NCBI GenBank assembly: GCA_016720905.1
Contig: JADKJT010000016.1
Location: forward strand, 62,001-126,000
Length of the DNA stretch: 64,000 nt
Direction of reading: 5' to 3'
Source of the DNA: Gemmatimonadaceae bacterium
GTDB taxonomy: Bacteria > Gemmatimonadota > Gemmatimonadetes > Gemmatimonadales > Gemmatimonadaceae
Part shown: positions 9,654 to 17,919 of the stretch, piece after piece
How positions within the stretch are numbered: the stretch's first letter is position 1
Layout: every line of letters begins with the position of its first letter
Made by a program: the position numbers and the translations under genes
The notes under the pieces: generated by a model
Seen by the model: the letters and a program-made list of their open reading frames with translations, nothing else
Databases searched by the model: none
What the model was told of the DNA's origin: nothing

Positions 9654-10502
9654 ATGGCCTTCATGACGTTGCGCGAGGCGATGGCTCTCCATGTGCACGA
9701 CGGCATGACCGTGGCCATGGAGGGCTTTACGCATCTCATTCCATTCGCCGCAGGGCATGAACTCATCCGGCAGCGCCGTCGTGGGCTGACGCTGGTGCGC
9801 ATGACTCCCGATCTCATCTACGATCAGCTCATCGGGATGGGCTGCGCCACGTCGTTGGTGTTTTCGTGGGGCGGCAATCCCGGCGTCGGCTCACTGCACC
9901 GGTTGCGCGACGCCATCGAGAAGCAATGGCCGCACGCGCTCACCATCGACGAGCACAGTCACGCCGGCATGGCCGTACGCTATTCGGCGGGCGCCAGCGG
10001 ACTGCCATTTGGGATGCTGAGAGGCTACACCGGAACGGACCTGCCGGCGGCGAATCCTGCGCACATCGCGACCGTGTTGTGCCCGTTCACCGGTGACGCC
10101 CTCACGGCGCTGCCGGCCATCACGCCTGATGTCACCGTACTGCACGCCCAACAGGCCGATCGCGCAGGAAACGTGCTGCTGCGCGGCATTGTTGGAGCAA
10201 GCCGCGAGGCGGCCCTGGCCGCGAGAACGCTGGTGATCACGGTGGAACAGGTGGTGGACGAACTGGATGCGGCCATGAACGCATTCGTGATTCCGGCCTG
10301 GCAGATCGCCGCCATCGCCGAAGTGCCGGGGGGCGCATATCCGTCGTACGCGCACGGCCATTATGCGCGCGACAATGCGTTCTATCTGGCGTGGGACGAG
10401 ATCGCGCGCACGCGGGACGGATTCCTCTTGTGGATGGAGCGCCACGTGCTGGGCACGGCCGACCACGCCGCATTTCTTCGCAGTGTGGGAGCGGCCGAAT
10501 GA
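9654..10502 (+). CDS. CoA-transferase subunit A (glutaconate CoA-transferase-like)
   Basis: Alpha subunit (282 residues) of a family I CoA-transferase of the GctA/IpdA type. The Rossmann-like start (MTLREAMALHVHDGMTVAMEGF) and GGNPGVGSLHRLRDAIE are typical, as is the late AYPSYAHGHYARDNAFYLAWDE stretch, which resembles the end of GctA-like subunits. The catalytic Glu is in the partner subunit. The stop overlaps the ATG of subunit B (ATGA), which implies translational coupling and a 1:1 heteromer. It is downstream of an aminotransferase with only 7 bases between. Likely substrate: a short or dicarboxylic oxo acid made from an amino acid; which one is not readable. Confidence 0.8.
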   Translation: MAFMTLREAMALHVHDGMTVAMEGFTHLIPFAAGHELIRQRRRGLTLVRMTPDLIYDQLIGMGCATSLVFSWGGNPGVGSLHRLRDAIEKQWPHALTIDEHSHAGMAVRYSAGASGLPFGMLRGYTGTDLPAANPAHIATVLCPFTGDALTALPAITPDVTVLHAQQADRAGNVLLRGIVGASREAALAARTLVITVEQVVDELDAAMNAFVIPAWQIAAIAEVPGGAYPSYAHGHYARDNAFYLAWDEIARTRDGFLLWMERHVLGTADHAAFLRSVGAAE

Positions 10503-11248
10503 GCACGCTCCCGTATACGCCCGACGAAATGATGACCGTTGCGGCGGCGCGTCGGCTGCGAAACGGTGCCGTGTGCTTTGTGGGCATCGGGTTGCCGAGT
10601 GCGGCGTGCAATCTGGCGAGGCTCACTCATGCGCCGGATCTGGTACTGATCTACGAATCGGGCACTGTGGGCACGCGTCCTACGGTATTGCCGTTGTCGA
10701 TTGGTGACGGGGAACTGGCCGAAACGGCCCGCAGCGTGATTCCGTTGCCTGAGATCTTCACGCACTATCTGCAACGCGGTCGCGTGGACGTCGGGTTTCT
10801 GGGTGCCGCGCAGATCGACCGCTTCGGCAACCTGAACAGCACGGTGATTGGTGCGTACGGTACGCCCACGGTGCGACTGCCGGGGGCGGGCGGTGCGCCG
10901 GAAATCGCCATGCATGCGCGCGAAGTATTGGTGGTGATGAAGCAAGCGAAGAAGGCGTTCGTCGAGCAACTTGATTTTCGTACCAGCGCGGGTCGCCCGC
11001 GCGCGTTGATCACCGATCTCGGCGTGTTTGAGCCTGACAGCGAGACGCGCGAACTGACGCTGTGCGCCTTGTTTGAAGGCGTGACGGTCGAAGCGGTACG
11101 CGCCGCGTGCGGATGGCCGGTTCGGGCGGTCTCTTCACTGACGACGGTCGCGCCACCAACGGACTCCGAGCTCGAGGTTCTCCGCGCCCTGCACATTCGC
11201 ACACGCGAAGCCCATTCGCAGCGTATACGTATCGTCCTACCGCGCTAA
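10499..11248 (+). CDS. CoA-transferase subunit B (glutaconate CoA-transferase-like)
   Basis: Beta subunit (249 residues) of the family I CoA-transferase, starting at ATG 10499 and overlapping subunit A by four bases. The catalytic Glu lies in the family motif YESGTVGTRP (ESG type), where it forms the acyl-glutamyl anhydride and then the glutamyl-CoA thioester. CFVGIGLPSAACNLARLT near the N-terminus and DVGFLGAAQIDRFGNLNST are also characteristic. Together with the flanking aminotransferases it forms a probable amino-acid-to-acyl-CoA pathway. A 66-base gap separates it from the next aminotransferase. Confidence 0.85.
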   Translation: MSTLPYTPDEMMTVAAARRLRNGAVCFVGIGLPSAACNLARLTHAPDLVLIYESGTVGTRPTVLPLSIGDGELAETARSVIPLPEIFTHYLQRGRVDVGFLGAAQIDRFGNLNSTVIGAYGTPTVRLPGAGGAPEIAMHAREVLVVMKQAKKAFVEQLDFRTSAGRPRALITDLGVFEPDSETRELTLCALFEGVTVEAVRAACGWPVRAVSSLTTVAPPTDSELEVLRALHIRTREAHSQRIRIVLPR

Positions 11249-11314
11249 ACGCCTTTCAATCTGAAAACCGGGAAGTCTCCCGTCTCCATTCTCCCGTCTC
11301 CAGTCTTCAAATCG

Positions 11315-11977
11315 ATGAACAATCCGCATATTACGACTCCGCTCCCCGGCCCCAAAGCCCTCGCCATGATCGCGCGCGACGCCGAAGTCGTGTCGCCGTC
11401 GTATCCCCGCGACTACCCGTTCGTGATGTCGCACGGCAAGGGCGCCGAAGTGTGGGACGTGGACGGCAATCGTTTCCTCGATTTCGCTGCTGGCATTGCC
11501 GTGTGCAGCACCGGTCATTCGCACCCGAAAGTGGTGGATGCCATCTGCGAAGCCGCCAAGGGATTCCTTCATATTTCAAGCGATTACTGGCATGAAGGCC
11601 AGATCCGGCTGGGCGAGCGCATTCGCGACCTCAAGCCCATGGGCGATGAACCGGTGATGAGCTTCATGTGCCAGAGCGGCACGGAGTCGGTGGAAGGCGC
11701 GCTCAAGCTGGCCCGCTATGTCACAGGGCGCAGCCGGTTCATTGGTTTCCTGGGCGGCTTTCATGGTCGCACCATGGGCTCGCTGTCGTTCACGTCCAGC
11801 AAGTACACGCAGCAGGCGGGGTTCTTTCCCACGATGCCCGGCGTGACGCACGTGCCGTATCCCAACAACTATCGCCCGCTGTTTGCCGGCGACGATCAGG
11901 GGAAGGCGGTGCTCGACTACATCGAGCATGTGCTTTTGCGCACAACGTGCCGGCCAAGGAAGTGGCGGGAATCCTGA
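11315..11977 (+). CDS. Class III aminotransferase (GABA/acetylornithine type), N-terminal part (frameshifted)
   Basis: N-terminal half of a second class III aminotransferase. It shows the usual opening (GKGAEVWDVDGNRFLDFAAG, STGHSHPKVVDAI), the PLP-phosphate loop FMCQSGTESVEGALKLAR, and FLGGFHGRTMGSLSFTSSK. At residue ~206 the frame leaves the conserved sequence (IEHVLL then RTTCRP) and ends. The correct continuation (AHNVPAKEVAGILIEPIQGE) is in the next frame and is restored by one extra T in the T-run 11934-11937. The reconstructed protein is about 439 residues, normal for 4-aminobutyrate or broad-specificity aminotransferases. It follows the CoA-transferase genes and probably belongs to the same pathway. 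Confidence 0.75.
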   Translation: MNNPHITTPLPGPKALAMIARDAEVVSPSYPRDYPFVMSHGKGAEVWDVDGNRFLDFAAGIAVCSTGHSHPKVVDAICEAAKGFLHISSDYWHEGQIRLGERIRDLKPMGDEPVMSFMCQSGTESVEGALKLARYVTGRSRFIGFLGGFHGRTMGSLSFTSSKYTQQAGFFPTMPGVTHVPYPNNYRPLFAGDDQGKAVLDYIEHVLLRTTCRPRKWRES

Positions 11978-12633
11978 TTGAGCCCATCCAGGGCGAAGGC
12001 GGCTACGTGGTGCCGCCGTCAGGGTTCCTCGAAGGGCTGCGCGCGCTCTGCGATCGTCACGGTATCATGCTCATTTTCGACGAAGTGCAGTCGGGGATTG
12101 GACGCACCGGCAGGATGTTCGCGGCGCACCATACGGGCGTGGTGCCCGACATCATGTGCCTGGCCAAAGGCGTTGGAAGCGGCATGCCAATAGGCCTCGT
12201 GGTGGCCAAGAAGAAATGGATGGAACAGTGGAAGCGCGGGGCGCATGGCAACACATACGGCGGGAATCCGGTGTGCTGCGCGGCGGCATTGGCCACCATC
12301 GATCTGGTAGAAGGAGGGCTCATGGCCAACGCGGCAGTCGTGGGCGAGTACTTCATGCAGCGCTTGCGCGAGTGGCAGTCGCGGTGCCCGCAGATTGGGC
12401 AGGTGCGCGGGCACGGGTTGATGATTGGGATGGAACTCATCGCGGGTGCTGGCGACAAGACGCCGGCGCGGAAGGTGTGCGACGATTTGGTTACGCGTGC
12501 GTACCACAACGGGCTGATACTGCTGTCGTGCGGGGCGAGTACGGTGCGATTCATGCCGCCGCTGCTTATTACGCGGGCGGATGTGGATGAGGCGATGACG
12601 ATGCTGGAGGCGAGCATGGCAGAGCTGAGCTGA
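11938..12633 (+). CDS. Class III aminotransferase, C-terminal part (frameshifted)
   Basis: Continuation of the aminotransferase begun at 11315, in a different frame; the start given is the first codon after the inferred indel, not a translation start. It carries the catalytic core: EPIQGEGGYVVPP, the pyridine-binding Asp in LIFDEVQSGIGRTG, the Schiff-base Lys in IMCLAKGVGSGMP, and GNTYGGNPVCCAAALATI. It ends with the small-domain sequence (RGHGLMIGMELI) and stops directly before a long palindrome. If the frameshift is genuine the enzyme is inactive, because the PLP lysine is lost. Confidence 0.75.
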   Translation, partial: AHNVPAKEVAGILIEPIQGEGGYVVPPSGFLEGLRALCDRHGIMLIFDEVQSGIGRTGRMFAAHHTGVVPDIMCLAKGVGSGMPIGLVVAKKKWMEQWKRGAHGNTYGGNPVCCAAALATIDLVEGGLMANAAVVGEYFMQRLREWQSRCPQIGQVRGHGLMIGMELIAGAGDKTPARKVCDDLVTRAYHNGLILLSCGASTVRFMPPLLITRADVDEAMTMLEASMAELS

Positions 12634-12637
12634 TTGC

Positions 12638-12714
12638 ACCGCAAAGTTCGCGAAGTACGCGAAGAACTGCTTCAGCTAGATTCAGTTCTTCGCGTACTTC
12701 GCGAACTTTGCGGT
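12638..12714. repeat. Perfect 32-bp inverted repeat (dispersed palindrome family)
   Basis: Two perfectly complementary 32-base arms (12638-12669 and 12683-12714) flank a 13-base loop. The arms are built from GCGAAGTTC-like units and begin ACCGCAAAGTTCGCG. There is no T-tract, so it is not a classic intrinsic terminator, although it could end or attenuate transcription. It lies 5 bases after the aminotransferase stop and 48 bases before the dehydrogenase start. Related copies are at 1, 22326, 32633 and 57500. Confidence 0.85.
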
Positions 12715-12762
12715 TAAGACTTCGTGCCGTCGATAATCACGGTCCCCCCGAATGCCCCCCCC

Positions 12763-14823
12763 ATGCCGCGCGACCCCCGCTACGACATCCTGTTCGAGCC
12801 CGTGCAAATCGGGCCCGTCACCGCGCGCAATCGCTTCTTCCAGGTGCCGCACTGCAACGGCATGGGCCACCAGATGCCCGCCGCCCATGCGGCCATGCGC
12901 GAAGCAAAGGCCGAAGGCGGCTGGGCCGTGGTGTCTACGGAGGAATGCGAGATTCACCCCAGCGGTGATGTCACACCGTATGTCGAAGCGCGGCTGTGGG
13001 ACGATGCTGACATCCCCGCTCTGGCGCTCATGTGTGACCGTGTGCACGCGCACGGCGCGCTGGCGGCCGTCGAGCTCACCCACAACGGGCCCACGTCGTC
13101 CAATCTGTACTCGCGCGAAGTGGCCCTGGCACCGTCGCATCAGCCGCTGAAATACGGCTATCCGCATCAGGCGCGGGCGATGACCAAGCACGATATCCGC
13201 GAGTATCGCCGCTGGCACCGCGAGGCGGCCATTCGCGGACGAACCGCGGGATTCGATCTCATTTACGTGTACGCGGGGCACGACCTGAGTCTGGCCATGC
13301 ACTTCCTCCAGCGCCGGCGCAATCAGCGCACCGACGAGTACGGCGGACCGCTGGAGAATCGCGTGCGTCTGTTTCGCGAGATCATTGAAGATACCAAAGA
13401 CGCCGTGGGTGACACGTGCGGCGTGGTAGTGCGTTTTGCTGTGGAAGAAATGCTGGGCGAGGATGGCGTGACGGTAAGCGAAGCGCAGGAAGTCATCCAC
13501 ATGCTGGGCGAACTCCCCGATCTGTGGGATGTGAATGTGGCGGCGTGGTACAACGACTCCATTCCTTCGCGATTCGCCAAGGAGGGACATCAGGAGCCGT
13601 TCACCCATTGGGTAAAGCGCTACACCACCAAGCCCGTAGTGGGTGTGGGTCGCTTTACGTCACCCGACACCATGGTGGATCAGATTCGCCGCGGCGTGCT
13701 GGACATGATTGGCGCCGCGCGGCCAAGCATTGCCGATCCGTTCCTGCCAAAGAAGATCAAGGAAGGACGCATTGACGACATCCGCGAGTGCATCGGGTGC
13801 AATATTTGCGTGACCGGCGACATGACCATGACCCCCATTCGCTGCACGCAGAACCCGTCCATGGGCGAAGAGTGGCGAAAAGGGTGGCACCCGGAGCGCA
13901 TTGCCGCGAAGAGTTCGAACGCGCGTATCCTGGTGGTAGGTGCCGGGCCTGCCGGATTGGAAGCGGCGCGTGCACTCGGCCAGCGTGGCTACGAGGTACA
14001 TCTGTCCGAGACCAGTCGTGAACTGGGCGGCCGCGTGCTCACGGAAGCGCGACTGCCCGGGCTGGCCGAGTGGATGCGGGTGCGCGACTGGCGCGTGGGG
14101 CAGATTGAGAAACTGTCGAATGTCACGGTCTATCGTGAGTCGCCCATTGCGGCGCAGGACGTGCTGGATTTCGGTGCCGACCATGTGGTGCTGGCCACGG
14201 GCTGCTCGTGGCGTCGCGACGGATATGGCCGCTCGAACGGGTCGGCGATTGCCGGGTTCGGTGACCACATATTCACGCCCGACGATCTGATGGCGGGCCG
14301 AGTACCCACCGGCCACGTGGTGATCTTCGACGATGACGCGTTCTATCTGGGAAGCGTGATGGCCGAACTGCTGGTGAAGGCCGGCTGTACGGTCACGATC
14401 GTCACGCCGGAAGACACCGTTGCGTCATGGAGTTCCAATACGCTCGACTTCCGCCACATCCAGAAGCGTCTGTATGCGTTGGGTGTGCAGCAGGTGACCA
14501 CGCACAACATCGTCTCGGCGGGCCCCGGTCACGTGCGCGTGCAGCACCATTGGTCAGGCGCCGAGCACGACGTCGCCTGCCACGCGATTGTGAGTGTGAC
14601 GGCGCGTGTACCGAATGACGTGTTGCACGGCGAGCTGTTGGCGAGGCAGTCCGAGTGGGCGGCGGCCGGTGTGAAGTCGGCGCAGTGCATTGGGGATGCG
14701 CTGGCGCCGGGGCTCATCGCGCATGCGGTGTACGCGGGGCATCGGTACGCGCAGACGTTTGACGAGGGGCGCGAGAAGGACGTGCCGTTCAAGCGGCATT
14801 TGCCGGTGGCGCAGCTGGGCTGA
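12763..14823 (+). CDS. Trimethylamine/dimethylamine dehydrogenase-like flavoprotein
   Basis: Old-yellow-enzyme-type TIM barrel, 4Fe-4S site and FAD/NAD-like domain in one 686-residue chain. It matches, from memory, the Methylophilus trimethylamine dehydrogenase along its length (opening PRDPRYDILFEPVQIGPVTA). NRFFQVPHCNGMG keeps the Cys that forms the covalent 6-S-cysteinyl-FMN in that enzyme. DLIYVYAGHDLSLAMHFL and RTDEYGGPLENR are barrel motifs. CIGCNICVTGDMTMTPIRC gives the C-x2-C-x2-C-x11-C cluster site. VVGAGPAGLEAARALG starts the ADP-binding domain. I chose ATG 12763 because the family begins there; GTG 12724 would add 13 unrelated residues. Known relatives oxidatively demethylate tri- or dimethylamine and pass electrons to ETF; other relatives act on N-methylated amino acids. 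No etfAB is in the window, so the substrate stays open. Confidence 0.85.
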   Translation: MPRDPRYDILFEPVQIGPVTARNRFFQVPHCNGMGHQMPAAHAAMREAKAEGGWAVVSTEECEIHPSGDVTPYVEARLWDDADIPALALMCDRVHAHGALAAVELTHNGPTSSNLYSREVALAPSHQPLKYGYPHQARAMTKHDIREYRRWHREAAIRGRTAGFDLIYVYAGHDLSLAMHFLQRRRNQRTDEYGGPLENRVRLFREIIEDTKDAVGDTCGVVVRFAVEEMLGEDGVTVSEAQEVIHMLGELPDLWDVNVAAWYNDSIPSRFAKEGHQEPFTHWVKRYTTKPVVGVGRFTSPDTMVDQIRRGVLDMIGAARPSIADPFLPKKIKEGRIDDIRECIGCNICVTGDMTMTPIRCTQNPSMGEEWRKGWHPERIAAKSSNARILVVGAGPAGLEAARALGQRGYEVHLSETSRELGGRVLTEARLPGLAEWMRVRDWRVGQIEKLSNVTVYRESPIAAQDVLDFGADHVVLATGCSWRRDGYGRSNGSAIAGFGDHIFTPDDLMAGRVPTGHVVIFDDDAFYLGSVMAELLVKAGCTVTIVTPEDTVASWSSNTLDFRHIQKRLYALGVQQVTTHNIVSAGPGHVRVQHHWSGAEHDVACHAIVSVTARVPNDVLHGELLARQSEWAAAGVKSAQCIGDALAPGLIAHAVYAGHRYAQTFDEGREKDVPFKRHLPVAQLG

Positions 14824-14836
14824 GGGGGACGCGCAC

Positions 14837-14866
14837 TTGACCAAAGTGGTCATGAAGGGGTAGTTT
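14837..14866 (+). promoter_or_regulatory. Promoter with operator palindrome for toxin-antitoxin operon
   Basis: TTGACC (14837-14842) and TAGTTT (14861-14866) form a plausible -35/-10 pair 18 bases apart. The perfect palindrome TGACCA-AAG-TGGTCA overlaps the -35 box, a normal place for an autoregulatory Phd/YefM-type antitoxin to bind. AGGAG at 14891-14895 is the ribosome site for the GTG start at 14902. Confidence 0.5.
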
Positions 14867-14901
14867 ACGAGGGGTCAACATCCCGCCGTCAGGAGACACC
14901 T

Positions 14902-15165
14902 GTGCCGCGAAAGCCCAAAGTGGTGCGAGAAGCCGTCAGTCTCTACGATGCCAAGACGCACTTGTCTGCGTTGGTAGAGCGTGCGAATGCCGGTGCGGAG
15001 ATTGTCATCATGAAATCGGGACGCGCACGCGCTCGGCTGGTACCGATGGACAATGAGCCTGTACTTCGCGTGCCCGGTCGCGGGAAGGGCGCCTGGCGCG
15101 TGAGCGCCGACTTCGATGCCCCATTGCCCGATGACATACTCGACGCGTTTGAAGGCGCGCCGTGA
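14902..15165 (+). CDS. Type II antitoxin, Phd/YefM family
   Basis: An 87-residue protein starting at GTG 14902 behind AGGAG. It has the Phd/YefM fold signature: VSLYDAKTHLSALVERANAG, then the beta-strand pair EIVIMKSGRARARLVPM. The N-terminal part dimerises and binds operator DNA; the C-terminal tail (FDAPLPDDILDAFEG) is the usual toxin-neutralising segment. Its stop overlaps the GTG of the PIN toxin by four bases, typical of co-translated pairs. It is probably autoregulated through the palindrome at 14838-14852. Confidence 0.85.
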   Translation: MPRKPKVVREAVSLYDAKTHLSALVERANAGAEIVIMKSGRARARLVPMDNEPVLRVPGRGKGAWRVSADFDAPLPDDILDAFEGAP

Positions 15166-15533
15166 GGGTGTTGTTGGACACCCACGTGTTGATCTGGTGG
15201 GACGCCGGGCAAAAGTTGAGCGCGGCCGCGCTTGAGGCCATTCAACACGCCGACGATGTGTATGTGAGTGTCGCGTCGGCCTGGGAAATTGCGATCAAGG
15301 CGTCGCTGGGGAAGATCTCCAGCAAGCGATCGGTATCGCAGGCCACCGCCGAGTGCGGGTTTCTCGAGTTGCCTGTCACGTTCGAGCACGCGGAGCTGGT
15401 CGCGACGCTCCCCTCCATTCATCGCGATCCATTTGATCGGATGCTCGTTGGGCAGGCGATTGTTGAGGGACTCACCGTGGTCACGCGGGATCCGGCGATC
15501 AGGCAGTACCACGTGTCGGTGATTGCGGCGTAG
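15162..15533 (+). CDS. PIN-domain ribonuclease toxin (VapC type)
   Basis: A 123-residue PIN-domain protein starting at GTG 15162 inside the antitoxin's last codons. The acidic metal-binding set is visible: the first Asp in LLDTHVLIWW, Glu in SAWEIAIKASLGK, Asp in HRDPFDRMLVGQA, and a terminal Asp in VVTRDPAI. The family cleaves RNA (often tRNA) with Mg2+ or Mn2+ when freed from its antitoxin. The LLDTHVLIW...HRDPFDR pattern belongs to the subgroup paired with Phd-type antitoxins. Confidence 0.88.
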   Translation: MRVLLDTHVLIWWDAGQKLSAAALEAIQHADDVYVSVASAWEIAIKASLGKISSKRSVSQATAECGFLELPVTFEHAELVATLPSIHRDPFDRMLVGQAIVEGLTVVTRDPAIRQYHVSVIAA

Positions 15534-15587
15534 CGCTGTTGGCAATTGGGCCAAAGGCGTTTCAAGAACGTTTCACATTCATTTGAC

Positions 15588-16304
15588 ATGCACCCAAAAC
15601 TCCACCCGACAGACTGCGACTGGGTCATTGAGCGGCTGGACTGGGGGAGCTGTGATGTCGGTACGTGTATCCCCCAGGGCTTCGAACAGTACCTTCGCAT
15701 CCTTCACCCAGCTCATCGCCATGCCGCCAATGGCCACGCTGTCCCGGTGCTCTGGTGTGACATTGCTTCCGCGAACGGCTGCACCATGGCAGAGGTGATG
15801 CGGCGATTTTCAGTGGGCGGTCTACCATCGGAATTCGGGTCGATCGAGAGCGAGGAGCGCGAGCACGGCGGCACCGCCATGTGGCAGCGTGCGCCGGGCA
15901 TTGGGTCGTTGCCAGGCGGCTTATGCATGCGCCTTGTCAGCGTCCTGACTAAGCACACTCAAACACCAGCGAGTTCTATTCTTGGGATCTGGGATGGCTA
16001 CGGTGGTGTCCTCTATCCCCCTGATGAAATTGGCATGATGGATTTACCATTCCTGCGTCGACTCTACCTGTACCAGCGTCCGCTCAGCGCGGTCATGAGG
16101 ACGTTCCAATTTCATGGTTCGCGCTCCTACCGCGCCCCGAACCTCTGGTGGCCAGCCGATCGATCATGGTGTGTCGCAACAGAGATCGACTACGCATGGA
16201 CATATGTCGGTGGGACGGATGCGTGCATTGCTGAGATCGCTGCCGATCGGATGTTCGAATCGTTGCCAGCTCGAATTGACGAGGGGAATTACCTGGAACG
16301 GTGA
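15588..16304 (+). CDS. Conserved protein of unknown function
   Basis: A 238-residue protein from ATG 15588 (TTG 15546 would add 14 residues). No signal peptide or membrane span. The stretches LGIWDGYGG and PNLWWPADRSWCVATEIDYA, with YVGGTDACIAEI near the C-terminus, recall a family I remember from actinobacteria that has no assigned role. Base composition looks less GC-rich than the surroundings (for example around 15960-16050). Together with the adjacent toxin-antitoxin pair this suggests horizontal gain. It faces the amidohydrolase, with 57 bases between the two stops. Confidence 0.6.
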   Translation: MHPKLHPTDCDWVIERLDWGSCDVGTCIPQGFEQYLRILHPAHRHAANGHAVPVLWCDIASANGCTMAEVMRRFSVGGLPSEFGSIESEEREHGGTAMWQRAPGIGSLPGGLCMRLVSVLTKHTQTPASSILGIWDGYGGVLYPPDEIGMMDLPFLRRLYLYQRPLSAVMRTFQFHGSRSYRAPNLWWPADRSWCVATEIDYAWTYVGGTDACIAEIAADRMFESLPARIDEGNYLER

Positions 16305-16361
16305 ATTGGCCCGGCGGCGCGGCGTTCCGACGGTGCACTCGCAGCGGTGATCGGTCTCTGA

Positions 16362-17909
16362 TCAGCGAATGCGCCGTGCCGGGGACAGTCCCGGTGGTGT
16401 CACTCGACGCTGGACGGACAACACGCGTATGCCGCGGAGCGAGTCGAGCGACACCGCGAGCGGATCCCCGGATAGCGCGACGGAATCACCGCCGCCCAAT
16501 TCGAGCCCGCCACCTGGGGCCAACCACGCGCGGGTGAGTCCGATCAATCGCATACGCACCGCCGGCGTATCACCGCGGTCGCCAATCGCGTTGATGCCGG
16601 TCAACCCGGCTTGCATTCCCGCCATCGGCGCGCCGGGCTCGCCGAAGTAATCGGAGCCCTCCACCAGCAACGCTCCCATTCTATCGAGCCGGTCCCACGC
16701 GTAGGCCCGAGGCGCATTGGCGACACCGAGTCGTTGCTCGGCGAAAGTGGGCGACACGCCGCGCGGCGTGTTGAAGTTCGACTGCACCGAGAGCGCAACG
16801 CCCAGGCGCACCGCCCGAGCAAAATCGCCCTCGCGCGCATAGGAGAAGTGTTCGATGCGCAAGCGACCGGGCACGAGGCGTGGTCGTTCTCGCAGCACCA
16901 TCTCATACGCGTCGAGGACCTCCTTCACGGCCTGATCGCCGATAGCGTGGGTGGCCACATCGAGTCCGGCATCCAGCGCGCGCCGCGCCCATTGCGCGAT
17001 CTCACGCGACGTCATGCGCAACACGCCGTGGGTGTGCGGATCGTCCGCGTACGCGTGACTGAGTGCGGCACCGCGACTGCCAAAGGCGCCATCGGCGAAG
17101 AGCTTGAGGTGTGTGATGCGCACATTCGGCGACAGTCGCCGCGCTGTCGCCGACATTGCGAGTACCGACTCGGCGTACCGCGACGGCGCCGGGATCATGA
17201 GATGAATCGCAATCGGCAGTGCCCGTTGGCGATCGGCCTGAGCGAGCACCCTTGCATATCTCGCGAAGTCGGTATTCATCGCCGCCACGCCGGGAAGCGC
17301 CAGTACGCCCGCATCATACACACGGAGCACACCACGCGCGGCGAGAGCCTCGGCCCCCAGTCGCCAGGCCGTCGCGATGTCGCTGTCCGGTGGCGCGGGG
17401 ATTCGCGCCACGACCGGTTCGACCGCGCGCTCGAGCAGCACACCTGTTGAAACGGACGACAGGCCGGCAGCATCGAGCGCGGCGCGATTTACCCACAGCG
17501 CATGTCCATCGGTCCGCGCGAGAGCGACCGGCACACGGCCAATCGCCGTGGAGATTGCGTTGAGCGACGGCAGCACCGACGTGCCCCACGCTTCCTGATT
17601 CCAGCCGAATCCGGTGATCCATCCAGGGCGAGAATTGCCCGCCGCCGTCGCCACGCGCTGCACCACCTCGGCTTCGGATTTCGCATTGCCAACGGACACA
17701 TGGTTCAAGTCGTGGCGCTGCGCCTGCAAAAGCCACCAGCCTACGTTGAACACATGCACGTGATGATCGACAAAGGCCGGCACGACCACGCTGACCGCGC
17801 CGACGGGGCCGGCCTTGGTTCCGACTCGCGGAGCAGCGGACACCACGGACAGCGCCGCCACGCATGCGACGCCGAGTGCAACCAGTCCTACCGTGCCCGA
17901 ACGTGTCAT
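16362..17909 (-). CDS. Exported amidohydrolase (YtcJ/AH3-like, shortened N-terminus)
   Basis: From ATG 17909 the 515-residue protein has a signal-like hydrophobic start (MTRSGTVGLVALGVACVAAL). It passes almost directly into the metal-binding strand VVVPAFVDHHVHVF (H-x-H). Later metal and substrate ligands appear in HLKLFADGAFGS, ATHAIGDQAV and LRIEHFSY, with a C-terminal Asp region around EGSDYFGEPG. This is the amidohydrolase-3 pattern, but the usual N-terminal beta-sandwich half (about 40-60 residues before HxH) is missing or reduced. It is the last gene of a three-gene operon, 10 bases after the M28 peptidase. Substrate unknown; an N-acyl amino acid, dipeptide or cyclic amide would fit the context. 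Confidence 0.75.
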   Translation of the reverse strand: MTRSGTVGLVALGVACVAALSVVSAAPRVGTKAGPVGAVSVVVPAFVDHHVHVFNVGWWLLQAQRHDLNHVSVGNAKSEAEVVQRVATAAGNSRPGWITGFGWNQEAWGTSVLPSLNAISTAIGRVPVALARTDGHALWVNRAALDAAGLSSVSTGVLLERAVEPVVARIPAPPDSDIATAWRLGAEALAARGVLRVYDAGVLALPGVAAMNTDFARYARVLAQADRQRALPIAIHLMIPAPSRYAESVLAMSATARRLSPNVRITHLKLFADGAFGSRGAALSHAYADDPHTHGVLRMTSREIAQWARRALDAGLDVATHAIGDQAVKEVLDAYEMVLRERPRLVPGRLRIEHFSYAREGDFARAVRLGVALSVQSNFNTPRGVSPTFAEQRLGVANAPRAYAWDRLDRMGALLVEGSDYFGEPGAPMAGMQAGLTGINAIGDRGDTPAVRMRLIGLTRAWLAPGGGLELGGGDSVALSGDPLAVSLDSLRGIRVLSVQRRVTPPGLSPARRIR

Positions 17910-17919
17910 CGTTGTACGA

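Noticed and set aside
12638..12714. Classic Rho-independent terminator
   Set aside because: The stem is far longer than usual and no T-run follows either arm; similar palindromes occur also in divergent regions.
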